The notes beneath the pieces were generated by a model, which was given only the letters and a program-made list of their open reading frames with translations, was not told where the DNA came from and made no database searches. Below, piece after piece: positions 1 to 10,800 of a stretch of 28,717 bases of DNA (positions are counted from its first letter, which is position 1; the number at the start of each line of letters is the position of its first letter). A program made the translations under genes and the position numbers. Source of the stretch: Planoprotostelium fungivorum (taxonomy: Eukaryota > Evosea > Variosea > Cavosteliida > Cavosteliaceae). The DNA is taken from assembly GCA_003024175.1 (NCBI GenBank), contig MDYQ01000296.1, positions 1-28,717 of the forward strand. The letters are read 5' to 3'.

Positions 1-626
1 TATGTTTACCGAGCTTTATGTTGTTGTGTGGAAAAGGGTATTATTAAGACGAACCCGATGCGGCTTCACCAAGGCCATTCAGGACCCAACCAAGGCCCTA
101 CAAATTTGAAGCCACGGAGGAACGAAGAGGAGAAAGGGACAGAAGAGGAGAAGAGAGGTGAGAAGAGAATAATTTGAATGTATATGGAACGAGAAGGTGA
201 GATGCTGGATCATAAGGAAAAAAGAAGAGGAGAGGGAAGGAAAGGAAAGCGACGTCAATCAATGGATCACAGGGAAATTCGCACGTTTGGCGAGAAGTGA
301 TCAATAAAAAATGATTCAATCTCCTCGCATTATGTTGGTCATCACACATCATCTGGATCGTCATTGTCATCATCGTGATGTTCTTATAGCCTAGAGACAT
401 CAATCTGAGAGGAAAAACGAATTAGAGGTCAACCAATTCGGGAAAATGGACACATCGACACGATGGACGATGAAATAGACAGCTTGAACAACGAGATGAG
501 TACAAACAGGAACATACGGTAAAATAAATAAGAGGTACCACAAAATTAGAATAGACTATAGTCATAACATAGAGGCCTTCGGACATGAGGAAAACAAACA
601 AAATATGTGATCACCCCCCCCCCAAT
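1..626. other. No gene recognised; purine-rich stretch and C-run
   Basis: No coding region could be supported. Positions about 110-260 are strongly purine-rich on the plus strand (many GAGGA and GGAAA words), which creates a pyrimidine-only minus-strand reading frame of low complexity rather than a convincing protein. A run of 10 C lies at 614-623, directly before the tandem repeat array. Confidence 0.5.
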
Positions 627-1200
627 GATCGAGTGTGATCATGTGTTAAGAGATTTATCCATGTGTAAACACATGGACCAACTTCGTTGTAGAGGGTCAG
701 AGTTCGCTCCAGTCGACTCAGATAGACGTAAGATACGTCAGAAGAGACTATTCGATGTACGAAACAAAAATTCGATCGAGTGTGATCATGTGTTAAGAGA
801 TTTATCCATGTGTAAACACATGGACCAACTTCGTTGTAGAGGGTCAGAGTTTGCTCCAGTCGACTCAGATAGACGTAAGATACGTCAGAAGAGACTATTC
901 GATGCACGAAACTATTTTTCGATCGAGTGTGATCATGTGTTAAGAGATTTATCCATGTGTTTACACATGGATACAGATGGACCAACTTCGTTGTAGAGGG
1001 TCGGAGTTCGCTCCAGTCAACTCAGATAGACGTAAGATACGTCAGAAGAGACTATTCGATGTATGAAACAAAAATTCGATCGAGTGTGATCATGTGTTAA
1101 GAGATTTATCCATGTGTAAACACATGGACCAACTTCGTTGTAGAGGGTCAGAGTTCGCTCCAGTCGACTCAGATAGACGTAAGATACGTCAGAAGAGACT
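627..1200. repeat. Tandem array of four ~147-bp units with internal dyads
   Basis: Four copies begin at 627, 774, 921 and 1078 with the shared start GATCGAGTGTGATCATG. Spacing is 147, 147 and 157 bp; unit 3 has 10 extra bases (ATACAGATGG). The last copy ends near 1200. Copies differ at only a few bases, so the array is young or homogenised. Each unit holds two hairpin-forming dyads: TCCATGTGT-AA-ACACATGGA and GACGTA-AGA-TACGTC. Open frames crossing the array on both strands simply repeat with the DNA and are not taken as genes. Confidence 0.95.
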
Positions 1201-2105
1201 ATCAACGTATTGTTACAAATAATGTTGCAGCTGCTCGTCCATCCGTCCCCAATCTGTCAAAAAATATCGAAACGTGTTCTCAAGGTGTTGCGGAGGGGCT
1301 CATCCTACCAAGATCACATCGACGGCACATCTCTCTGATGAATCCAATCAAGTATTTCAAGAGTCAGAAGGTGAGGGTCTAGAAGTGATGTATATGTACC
1401 AGTTGTAATATTTATATCATTTGATTCAGTATTAAACGAAGACAAATGTATACTGATTGAGGGTTACAAATATACACAGGGTTTATATCTTCTTCTGCCC
1501 GAATGTAATGGAATTGAGGCCAGCTGATCTCGTTCGACGTCATCATTCGCATCAACTCTGAAATCATCATCACGATCGTCTCACCCGGTCACCCTTTTTC
1601 GCCTCCCATACCATCAATTCGGCCTCGAGAGCGACAAACCCCAATCAAACCTCTTCCTCATCTTCCTCTCGTGACAATCCAGTGTTGTCTACTGTTGGGT
1701 TGGATTCAATTCAAAACCTGGGCCAAGAGTCAATCTTAATATTATTACCAGTGATCAACTATCGCTCATGTCGATATTGTTTGGCCTTAAAGATGGGCCG
1801 AGATGAATCCATCTTACCTCAAGTGTACGATGGTGAGGAATGAGATCTCACCTTTGTGGAGATCTCACTATCCTATCATCGCCGACATGTTGCTTGAGAT
1901 CTATACACTTCATCAGGCTGCTCTCGTGATGGTTTACAATTTTTTTATTATCGACTTTGCATTCATTCGCTTCCAAATGTCAGCTGTTCGCTCCGCTGCT
2001 CCCACTTACAGTATATGCAGTTGTTCTCCGTACATTCGATTGTGAATCAATTGATTGTCAACCATCATCGTGATGTAAGAGAGAACGATGAGATGATGTG
2101 CTCAC
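1201..2105. other. No gene firmly supported
   Basis: The stretch contains short open segments and some splice-like signals on the minus strand (for example GTGAGATCTC near 1840-1850). It could hold 3' exons of the minus-strand kinase gene to the right. I could not connect any of them in frame, and no family was recognised. Confidence 0.4.
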
Positions 2106-5091
2106 CGATTCGAAGTTTGTCCTGAACATGCTGTCTCAGACTTTGATCGACTTCCTCGTCCTCTTCCTCATCAGCTGCAACAGCTTAAGGTTCTTCTTCT
2201 GATGAGTAGTCGACTCACCACCCTCTCACCTTTGTTACTGATCGACCTAACATCATCAGTCATCTCATTATGGCTCATCCTACAGGCCCGAAGACAGGAT
2301 CGTAGTGGTATGAGCGTGAAAGCTGACCGGGTGTGAGCGAACGAACGAGAGAGGACAGCTCACCTGGTTCTCCTGTCTATACAGACTCGAGATGATCCGC
2401 AAGAGCGAGTTGAACCGAGAGGTGACGGACTGCGATAGAATCGTTGAACGGCAAGAACAATGGACTCTGAGTGGTGCGACGAAGCCTCTCCCTCGTTTTT
2501 GATCTGATTCTCTGTGAGACTCAACTTCACTTGTCTTCACCTGTGCTATCGCCTCCGACTCAAGTTGAATGAACTCCTCGGTTTTCAAACTGCATCCAGT
2601 CTGTTGATCGTACGCAAGGACATATTCAGCGTGCTTGTCTCCTCAAATGTCCGTATCCACAGCTATCATGCCTGTCAATCTTCTCGTGGATCATCATCGT
2701 ATCTCACATGGACAGAAGTAATGTAAGAATGTGGCACCCAGGGACCAGATGTCCGATTTGAATGGAATGGTTGGGTGAGGAGCTTCTCAGGGGTTTGAAG
2801 GGTTCAGAAGGAGAAGAGTGAGGAAACTCAACAAGATATCCGATCGAGCCTGTCAGTTGAGATGCAGATCCCCCTTCTTTGATGTATTCAGATATTCCAA
2901 GAGGGGCCAGCCAAGGAAAGAGAGAGACGAAACATTCACCGTAATCAGTCAGGAATACAATCTGCTTCTCGTTCACCAGTATGTTGTCTGGCTGAATAGT
3001 GGATCAGTTGCTGAATCGATCATCTGTTTCAGTCTCACCTTGATGTCGTTGTGTTGAATGTGACTCTTGTGACATTCTTGTAAGCTCTTGAAGGCATAGT
3101 AGATCAATCTCTTGCGGTGGGTCAGAGGACATTCCTTCAGTGTGGCCAACCTGCAGACACGTCACCCACCCATCGAACATCTCACACACCTCTCCATGAC
3201 GATAACGGTGTACTTCTCTTCTTTCTTCTGGATTTCAAAGATCTCCATCACTTTTACCCCATCCTGCCTGATCGCCAACGCATTCATCTCCCATCTGTAT
3301 CGTGTCAATCGCTGCCCCCCATCCTCTGACTCACGTGTTCTCTTCTTTACCTCCGACCACCACTTTCATGGCGTACTGCCTCTCCTTCATCGCTTGATAT
3401 CCAACGAGCTTGTTGTTGAGGCATCTCCTCTCGTGATTGCCTTGACATCGCTTGTGTATGATGGCATCACATCCACACGTGACCCAGTCATCCAGTTCTC
3501 TTCTACAGTCGTAACAATCCATCTTCTCCAAGTGAGGTGATCTTTCTCTCTCTTCGATCTGTCGAAAATAAACTCGTTCTGAATGGATGATGTGTCTCAC
3601 CCAGTCGTAGTATGGAGCGAGATGTAACTTGTGGACAAATTATTTGGGATGTTCACGTACGTGTCAGTCTGATGGAGATCGATCAAACTGCAACAGGTTC
3701 AATCATTACACTCTGTACGATACTCACTGCTCTCTTTTATCTCTACTCTCCACTAGAATGTGATGTTCTTTCACGTTTCGCTGACGCCAGTCAGAGATGA
3801 AAAGCTGAACGATCTTCACCATGAATCTTCCCATATCCCATTCTTTGGTGATCACTTCCCCTGAGTCTCGCTTTACCTTCGTCTCGACCACAATCCATAT
3901 GATCTTGCTTGACTGAGCGTTCTTCAGTGAGGTCTTCCTCCTTCAGACGTGTGTCTCTCACCTCAATGTGATTTTGCGCAGTTCAGGGATATTAGGTACG
4001 CTGTATCTCCCGTCAGAAGGGTAGACATGAAGAACGAATCATATTTCCATGTTCGATGGCATCTCACATTGTGACTCCGATTACAACTCCAAATGCACCC
4101 CTACGACAGATTCAACCTTGTCTATCGCATAATCCACTCACTCTCCAAGCACCTCTGATCCTCTATATTTGAGCAGTTAATTGAGGTCCTTCCCATCCCA
4201 TCTCATCCACGGTCCATTCCATATAGACGGCCGTTGTAGATCTTCCATATTCCACCTCTATACTTTTCGTTCGAAAGACTCTCTTGAAGCTCTTGATCGT
4301 CAAGAGGCCTTTCTTGATCTCTGCGCTCAATACAAGACCTTTCTCTCCGTTGCTTTTGCTGTCATTGTGTACTCGATGCCTCCCTCCGCTCTTCTCTTCC
4401 AACTGAACTTGAAATTCTCGGCACTACTATCTCCCCCTTACTTCTTTCTCTCACCCTGTTCGGTCTCTTCCTCCGAATCAAGAGACACCGTCTTGCGGCT
4501 CTCTTCCTCTTCCTTCTCATCCTCTTCCTCTTTCTCTCTCTCGGTTGCTTTCTCTTCCTCTTCCTCTTCCTCTTCTTCGTCCACGTCCTCTTTCTCGTCT
4601 CCTTTCTGTTCTTCCTCTTCCTCTTCTTCCTCTTCGTCTTCCGCGTCATTTCTCTCCTTCTCGGTTGCTTTCTGTTCCCCCTTCTAGTCCTTATCGTCTC
4701 TCTCTTCCTCCTCTTTCTCTTCCTCGTTCTCTTCTTCCTTCCTATGCTTTCCTTTCTTCTTCACGCTCGCTTCCATCTGTTTTTCCTCGGAAGACGTCTC
4801 CTTGGTGGTAGATTTTTCCCCATACTCTTCCTCCTCCTTCCCATCTCTGTCCACGTCTCCTCTCTCTTCATTCTGTTTGAAGGAGCTTGTAACGTACAGT
4901 AATCTCATCGAGGGGCCTCCGTTCTTGAGCTGCTCCATCACTTGATGGGATATTCTATAATCTGAGAACTGAAGAGAGCTCAGTGACATCTCTTCACGTA
5001 GAATTATCCATACCTGGTGTGTACGGCAATCGCGTCTGTGACCAGTGACTGGCTCGTACCAGTGTGGCTTATTCTTCTGACAACACTTCAT
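2106..5091 (-). CDS. Multi-exon Ser/Thr-type protein kinase with Glu-rich N-terminal region
   Basis: Spliced minus-strand exons give a protein kinase. In order: start MKCCQKNKPHW at 5091; a long Glu/Lys-rich low-complexity part (about 4490-4860); unrecognised coding exons (for example SKIIWIVVETKVKR and HLIDLHQTDTYVNIP); beta-3 strand YAMKVV with the lysine at 3364-3375; hinge-side segment YTVIVMER; catalytic loop HNDIK (3039-3053) joined across a 47-nt intron to PDNILV (2974-2991); DYG in place of DFG (2938-2946); GSIGYL (2833-2850); and SDIWSLG (2736-2756). DIKPDN marks a Ser/Thr-type enzyme; His-Asn-Asp replaces His-Arg-Asp, so it is a non-RD kinase. Acidic exons (DEEEDEEVDQSLRQHV) follow down to 2106. 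Between GSIGYL and SDIWSLG I could not find an intron that keeps the frame, so there may be an unusual intron, a frameshift or a sequencing error. The glycine loop was not located confidently. Start and 3' end are uncertain. Confidence 0.7.
4430..4860. repeat. Pyrimidine-rich low-complexity tract (Glu/Lys-rich coding on minus strand)
   Basis: The plus strand is almost pure C and T, built from TCTTCC and CTCTTC words. On the minus strand it reads as runs of Glu with Lys, Arg and Asp, and lies inside the kinase gene. Low-complexity slippage makes its length and frame unreliable: a stop near 4684 interrupts the minus frame unless a short intron ending in GGGGAACAG is removed. Confidence 0.75.
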
Positions 5092-6053
5092 GATGGGTCT
5101 TCCACACCCTGCTATTTTACAAGATTTGTTTCTGCCTTGTTCGATGTGTTGGCTCTGGACAGAGCGAATGTCAAACCTCTTTGAGGTTGAAATCGTCCAA
5201 GACGATTGGATGAATCAAATCACCTCCTATCAATACTCAATACTACTTCGGAACGTTGACTGCTCACTCTCGTGATTTGCAATGCATTGTCGGACAAACA
5301 AAAAGAAGCTGACCACATCTCTTTCATTTGTTTGGTCCATCGGGGTGGAAGTATTCACGTGGCTGGGAGGTCGAAAACTGCGCACGGTTGGGTGGTCTAG
5401 TTGTAGTATGAGGGATTTGTAATTATTATTATTGATCAACATCGGCTGTTGAGGAACAGATGAGGAACAAAGCACAGAAGGAATCTAGATCGAAAGTTGG
5501 AACGAGAATCGTGTGTCAGGTCCGTAAGAGTCTTTTAACATCTATTCCTCCAGGAAGTCGAATCCTCACGGTGGCGGTCCCTCTCTATTGTTAGAAAGAG
5601 TTCTCAAAGATAAATCCAACGCATCGAGATGATGTCGACCCCACAAGACGATTGACAAAATGCTCAGGTGCTGAATGGGTACAACAACATTCTTGAGCAA
5701 ACCACACTCGATGATGGATCATTATATGGATTTGGGGATACCACAGATGATGCGACTCAAGCGAATCGAATGTGGGTCACCCCTATCCTCTGTCCCTTGA
5801 AGAGGAGAATGGAACAATCACAAGCCAAGTAGCCTTGAGAGTGGCCAGATAGAGAAAGTCCATCTCGAGTGACGTGACGCGATGATGGGACGGTGGGATC
5901 CACTCAATGGTAAGGTCTCATCCATCGATGATGTTCTGTTATTATAGAAGGTAAGATGGATTCCTCTTGGTCCCTCCACGAAGGAGGTAGGGAGGGTCAT
6001 GTTTGGATCCGTTTTCGTGCGGGAGAGCTGTCCTCTTGAACAAAAGCACTGGC
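5092..6053. other. No gene recognised
   Basis: Several short open frames exist on both strands but none has recognisable motifs or splice-linked partners. The right part (from about 5990) may hold further, more decayed dynein sequence upstream of the recognisable remnant. Otherwise I see nothing definite. Confidence 0.4.
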
Positions 6054-6765
6054 CACATCTCTCGCATCAACAGAGTCCAGCCACAAGGTCACGCTCTTCT
6101 TCTCGATGTCATGGAGAGGGAAAGACGGTGCTGTCCAGATTTGTCGCTTGGATGAACGGTCTCCATCTTCACCATCAAGGTACATAACGAGATATTTTGA
6201 ATGTTACGAATTAATCCAGTGCAGGTGAACAATCGATCTCAGCGGAGGATCTCGATGAGAATCTGAGGTACATGATGAGGAGATCAAGATAATGATAAGG
6301 ATGAGAACATCTGCTTCATCTTCGGGGGTAATGTGCTGAGATCATCCTCCTTGGAGAGAATCAACACTCTCCTGGCCTCGGGAGAGGATCAGATCATCAA
6401 TTTGGAGGAGGGGCTATATCGATGGCTCACCCGTCAGGTACATCTCTCATCATCACATCGATGATCGACGTTGTGTCTTTAGGTCAGAAGAAATCTTCAC
6501 GTTGTCTCTACGATGAACACCGCCTCCTCCTCGTTCCAACAACTGAGCCGATGAACAAGGGTTATCCTCACATCATCGATCCACCATCCGGACGGGCTGC
6601 AGAATTCTTGATCAACCAGTTGAGAGACAAGAAGGTGAGACCCACGTACCGCTTATGCTGACACGTTTCCAGGTGACCAAGACGAGTTTCTTTGACGCTT
6701 CCTTCATGAAGAACTTGGATTCTGCCTTACAACTCGGTCGTGGAACTGATCGATCCCACAGATGA
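6054..6765 (+). pseudogene. Cytoplasmic dynein heavy chain remnant (AAA4 and AAA5 pieces)
   Basis: Five pieces match cytoplasmic dynein heavy chain in order. HISRINRVQPQGHALLL (from 6054) resembles the segment before the AAA4 P-loop. GEGKTVLSRFVAWMNGL (6107-6179) is the AAA4 Walker A region. [14 protein letters not shown] (6227-6288) follows it. [18 protein letters not shown], then NTLLASGE and LYRWLTRQ (to 6437), correspond to the Walker B and sensor part of AAA4. YPHIIDPPSGRAAEFL, VTKTSFFDASFMKNL and DSALQLG (6483-6765, with a 38-nt intron at 6635-6672) match AAA5. It is broken. The pieces lie in different frames, several stops follow MRRSR, the GL[FY]EG-type segment after NTLLASGE is missing, and everything between LYRWLTRQ and AAA5, including the microtubule-binding stalk, is gone. 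Surviving splice sites show it came from genomic DNA, not a processed transcript. Family assignment is from remembered conserved dynein motifs. Confidence 0.8.
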
Positions 6766-7027
6766 TGAACCGCAAGCTTGTTGTGCCTGATGGGTATAGA
6801 GCTGAGACAAAGGGGATTTTGGACAAAATAAAAGTGTTTGTGGCTCAGTATTTATACGGTCATGATATTCATGGGTAGATGACAATTCGAGATCATGTGT
6901 TGGTCAAATCTCACGTGAAGCAAAACTTGAGATAGAACTCAACTGGATGACCTATGATTGGTCCACTGGCAAAAAATATTCGAGATTACTGACGACAAGT
7001 CTTGGCTCATCCCAAAATCTCTGGTGT
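6766..7027. other. No gene recognised
   Basis: AT-richer spacer between the dynein remnant and the dispersed 3'-flank repeat. No coding, RNA or repeat signal was recognised. Confidence 0.4.
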
Positions 7028-7310
7028 GTCGGTTGGCTCAGCTATGTATGTCTCTTCGTTTCATCTTGTAGCAGTCAAGGATGAAACGGGAGAGATGTTG
7101 AAATAAGAAGCAGAGGCATCCAGAAAAGATCTCGTGCCGGAAAAGTGAAAAATGTGAATTGTCAATCAAAAAAGTTACGATTTGCAACGCGTGTAGCTCG
7201 GTTGCCAGCGAGTTCGTACTGTCGAGACACATACCATTCGATGCAGTTTTTGATGCTCAATCGAATGGTATAAAATGACAAGATTCTTGAAGGATAGAGT
7301 CAAGATTTTT
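7028..7310 (+). repeat. Left-edge copy of the B-gene 3'-flank repeat
   Basis: It shares ordered blocks with 18291-18780: TTGGCTCAGCTATGTAT, CATCTTGT-GCAG, GGCATCCAGAA, GTGCCGGAAAAGTGAAAAA, then one unit of the tandem element starting TTACGATTTGCAACGC (7175), with TTTTTGA-GCTCAATCGAATGG and ACAAGATTCTTG. It lies about 550 bp beyond the 3' end of A1. In the next unit the matching sequence follows the stop codon of B1. This is the left footprint of the 11.6-kb tandem duplication, or the remains of an earlier B gene's flank. Confidence 0.8.
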
Positions 7311-7440
7311 TGTTTGTCTTCATCCATCATTGGGTATAGAAGCTCTCTCCTGTGTTCAATATGCATTTATTGATGTCATGTCAGAGGTATTGGTGTGCTC
7401 ATCCAGTTGGTGCAGTGTCACTGTGAAATAATCAAGTGAT

Positions 7441-7463
7441 GATGATGTGACGATCACATCATC
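7441..7463. other. Perfect 10-bp inverted repeat, 3-nt loop
   Basis: GATGATGTGA-CGA-TCACATCATC is a perfect hairpin in the spacer downstream of A1. It could be an RNA 3'-end structure or chance; no U-tract follows. Confidence 0.45.
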
Positions 7464-7862
7464 TAACGCCAACCTTCATCCTACCGAAGGTGTCTAACTG
7501 TAAGTGCTATCAGTCGTGAGAACCTCGTCTCATCACTTAGACGTAGTCGGGAAATAAACGGAAAATAGGCGTCTCTCATTTGCTCCGTGTTCTCTCTTTT
7601 TCGTCAAGTTGGCGTTATCTGATGATGTTGATGTAAATGAGAATCAACTCAGTGGTGAAGGAAGCTGAGAGACAATCCTCAACACTTGTCATCCTCAATT
7701 ATTAGACCTCATGTAGAGTCAACGTCACCATATTCACTGCGGCTCCAGATGCAACCACAGGGTGTACCTGTCGGGATGGAGCAATAGTGCTTGCATGGCC
7801 TGTGTCTGCATCAGGTTATTATACAAGTTGACACCCTCCTGATAAGCATAACATGGATTTAT
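7464..7862. other. 3' flank of A1, nothing further recognised
   Basis: Non-coding spacer next to the A1 stop codon. No convincing ORF, RNA gene or repeat was found. Confidence 0.4.
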
Positions 7863-10800
7863 TTATTTTGGTATATCTATCTGTTTGTAATGGTTTGATG
7901 TCATATTGTCCTCGCTCTGCTCTGCTGTTTCTACTGTCTTCTCATTGATATTCAACATGTAACAGACTTCATCAAAACTTGGTCGATTGTGAGGTTGGCT
8001 TGACCAGCACACTGATACAAGTCATTCAAATCAATTGTATGATACTCACAAGACATCAGTTTGCTCAATTGAGCATCAGTTCCAGCTGGGATAGAGAGTC
8101 TTAGTCCATTTGTGGTCACTCCAATTGCTGCCTCAAGACCACTCATCTCTGCATATGGCTCCTCTCCTGTCAGAATCTCCCTATCACCTATTAGATTCTT
8201 TCTTAATTTACATTCACCATATGGTTACACCATAGCTGTATATGTCTGATTTCTTGGAATACTCTTTGTTGATTATAGCTGATTCAATTTAGAATCTAAT
8301 ATTGAAAATTTGGTAATACCTTCAGGTGCCATCCATTTGAGTGGGCCCACATCAGACTGGGTTTTGGCTGCCGTTTCATCATTGTTGTGTGCCCTGCTCA
8401 TTCCAAAGTCTGCTACCTTCACATTGTGGTGGCTTGTTAAGAGAATGTTTCTCACAGCCAAGTCTCTGTGTATCTGCTCTTCCTGTTATCATGATATGGA
8501 TCTGTATTTGACTCACAATACCCTCTGCATGTAGGTGAAGCATTCCAAGAGCTATGTATTTCAGGATTTGCACTCATGTATAATGGAAATGGCCCCAGAG
8601 ATTCTCACCTATTCCTTCAATGAAGCAAATTCGCTGTGAGAGAGGTGGATTGTTTTCTGATATAAATCTGTCCAAAGCACCACCACCACAGTACTCTGTA
8701 ACAAGACTGAGAGGCTGGGGATGGAATGTAAGCCCTGTCTCTCTATTAGCACTGATATTGCAGTTGATCTGAAAGCCATACCAACAAAAGAAACAACATG
8801 TGGATGAGCTCTAAGGTTCTGCATTCTCTTAGACCCATTGTAAATGGATACACACCTGAATGATTGATACTTCATGCAGAAAGTCCTTCAATTGAACCTC
8901 AGTCACCATCTCTGCTTTGATTTGCTTGACTGCAACTTGGATGGCCTTCAATATTTAGTATCATCTATCAAGATTGAAGTCTCACGCGGAATATAGCTAC
9001 GTATACAATGCCATATGCTCCCTCTCCTATCTGTCCTATCTTTAATACAATTGGGACACCACCTTACCTTCTTCATGGCTTGTAGGTCATCAAAATTGAT
9101 GACACTCTGCTTTGCTGCTCCCAGCTGTATGACTGAAAAGTTGATGGAATTGTATGAGTTGCTGTACTTGGCATCCCTGATCAACATTTTCTGTTTTAGT
9201 GATTGCCTGTACATCACAAGGCTGATGACTGCCACTGCAATAATAGCCACTCCAATGACAGATCCTACAGCTGCTCCAATGATTATCTTCCTCTCTTGGT
9301 CTGTCACATCAATGGTCTGCATCTGTTTCAGCAGTTGTTTTGTATCATTCTCTCCACCTGATCAGATGATGGAGTTGCTGGTATCAGAATGCACTGACTA
9401 CTCTGCAGAGTAGTGTTTAGCTGATAACCATTGTTGCACACAATACTGTCTCTCAATGGTTGGGTGTTACCCCCTGTTTCATTCTTCAGTTTAGGTCCCT
9501 CTTCACATCATTCATCACCTCCATCTATGATTGTTGCTGCATTGTCCATGTTCACTGTGAACCTCCCAATGACTTGATTGCGGCTCAGTACAGTCACACT
9601 ACCATCCATCAACCGTATGTTTCCATTGTTGATGATGTTGTCTGATATGGTTGCTGTGTTGGATAACATCATGGTGGGACCACTGCTGCTGTCATGGAAG
9701 GATGAAGTTGTGATGGCAGTGTCTCCATTGGTGCTGATAGAAGCACCCAGAGGTGACACATTACCCTTGTATTCACTCCCTGTGATGTCCAGAGTGCAGC
9801 AGCTTCTGTCTCCTATCTCAAATGAGGAGAGATATCTCTTAGCTGCAGAGGAGTTCACTTGCAGAACAAAGTCAATTGCTGTTTCACTTCAGCTTAGAGA
9901 TATTTGCAGAGCTCACCTCCGCCTCTAACAGCTGCATAATTATTTGACCATTCAGTCTCTGTGCTTCTGAAATCACTGTTGATTATCTGACTGCCTCCAC
10001 CACTGTTGACTGAAGTGTTGTTCCTCATCACACTTCTCTCCATTGTTATCATTCCACCAACAGTTTCAAAATATATACCTCCTATCAAGATGTGTCAACT
10101 TGTGAAGATGCATAGACATCACCTGCATTTCCAGATGCATGATTACTGTGTAGGGTGACATTCTCCAGGATCAAATGAACAGGGAGGCTTGATAATGCAA
10201 AGATGGCACCTCCATCTGCGTCTGCTGTGTTTCCTTCCAATTCTGTTCCATTCAATGCCAGCACTATAGCTTGTGAAGTTGACATGTACAATCCTCCTCC
10301 TTGACCTTTGTTGCCCATGATCTTACAAGTGTCTATTGTCATGGTACTGATGTTCCCTGTCACTCCAATGGCTCCTCCTTGCAATGCAGAATTCTCTGTG
10401 AAGGTGTTGCCATACAGATTGACATGATGCATTGTGCCAGTCAATGATAAAGCACCACCCAGAAATTCAGCCTGCAAGCTGAGTCATATATCTTGATAAG
10501 GTTGATTGATTACCTGATTTTGCAGGAATACACAATCACTGACAATCAAGGAGTTCACAGTGGAGGACACCTGTACAGCTCCTCCTTGCTGTCCTTCTCC
10601 ATAAGTCACATTCACACGGTTGAGTGTGAGATTACTTTTAGTGAGTCAGACTACAAATGTGAAAGGGAAGAGGTATAAGTTTTCTTACATCAAGGATGAA
10701 GAGATGGATATGCACGAGCCATAGTAGGACTGTGAGTGAGAGCATTGAATGTCTTCCATCCTTGCTTGATTCATTATGTGTGTGCCACCCAGCACAATCA

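Noticed and set aside
607-1205. Repetitive protein-like open frames over the tandem array, both strands
   Set aside because: They arise because 147 is a multiple of 3; no start context, family or splice partner supports coding.
3331-3600. Zinc-finger-like C/H cluster (CYDC, CGC, HKRC) just before the kinase beta-3 strand
   Set aside because: The spacing fits no family I know, and splicing phase suggests another frame for part of it; kept only as unexplained coding sequence.
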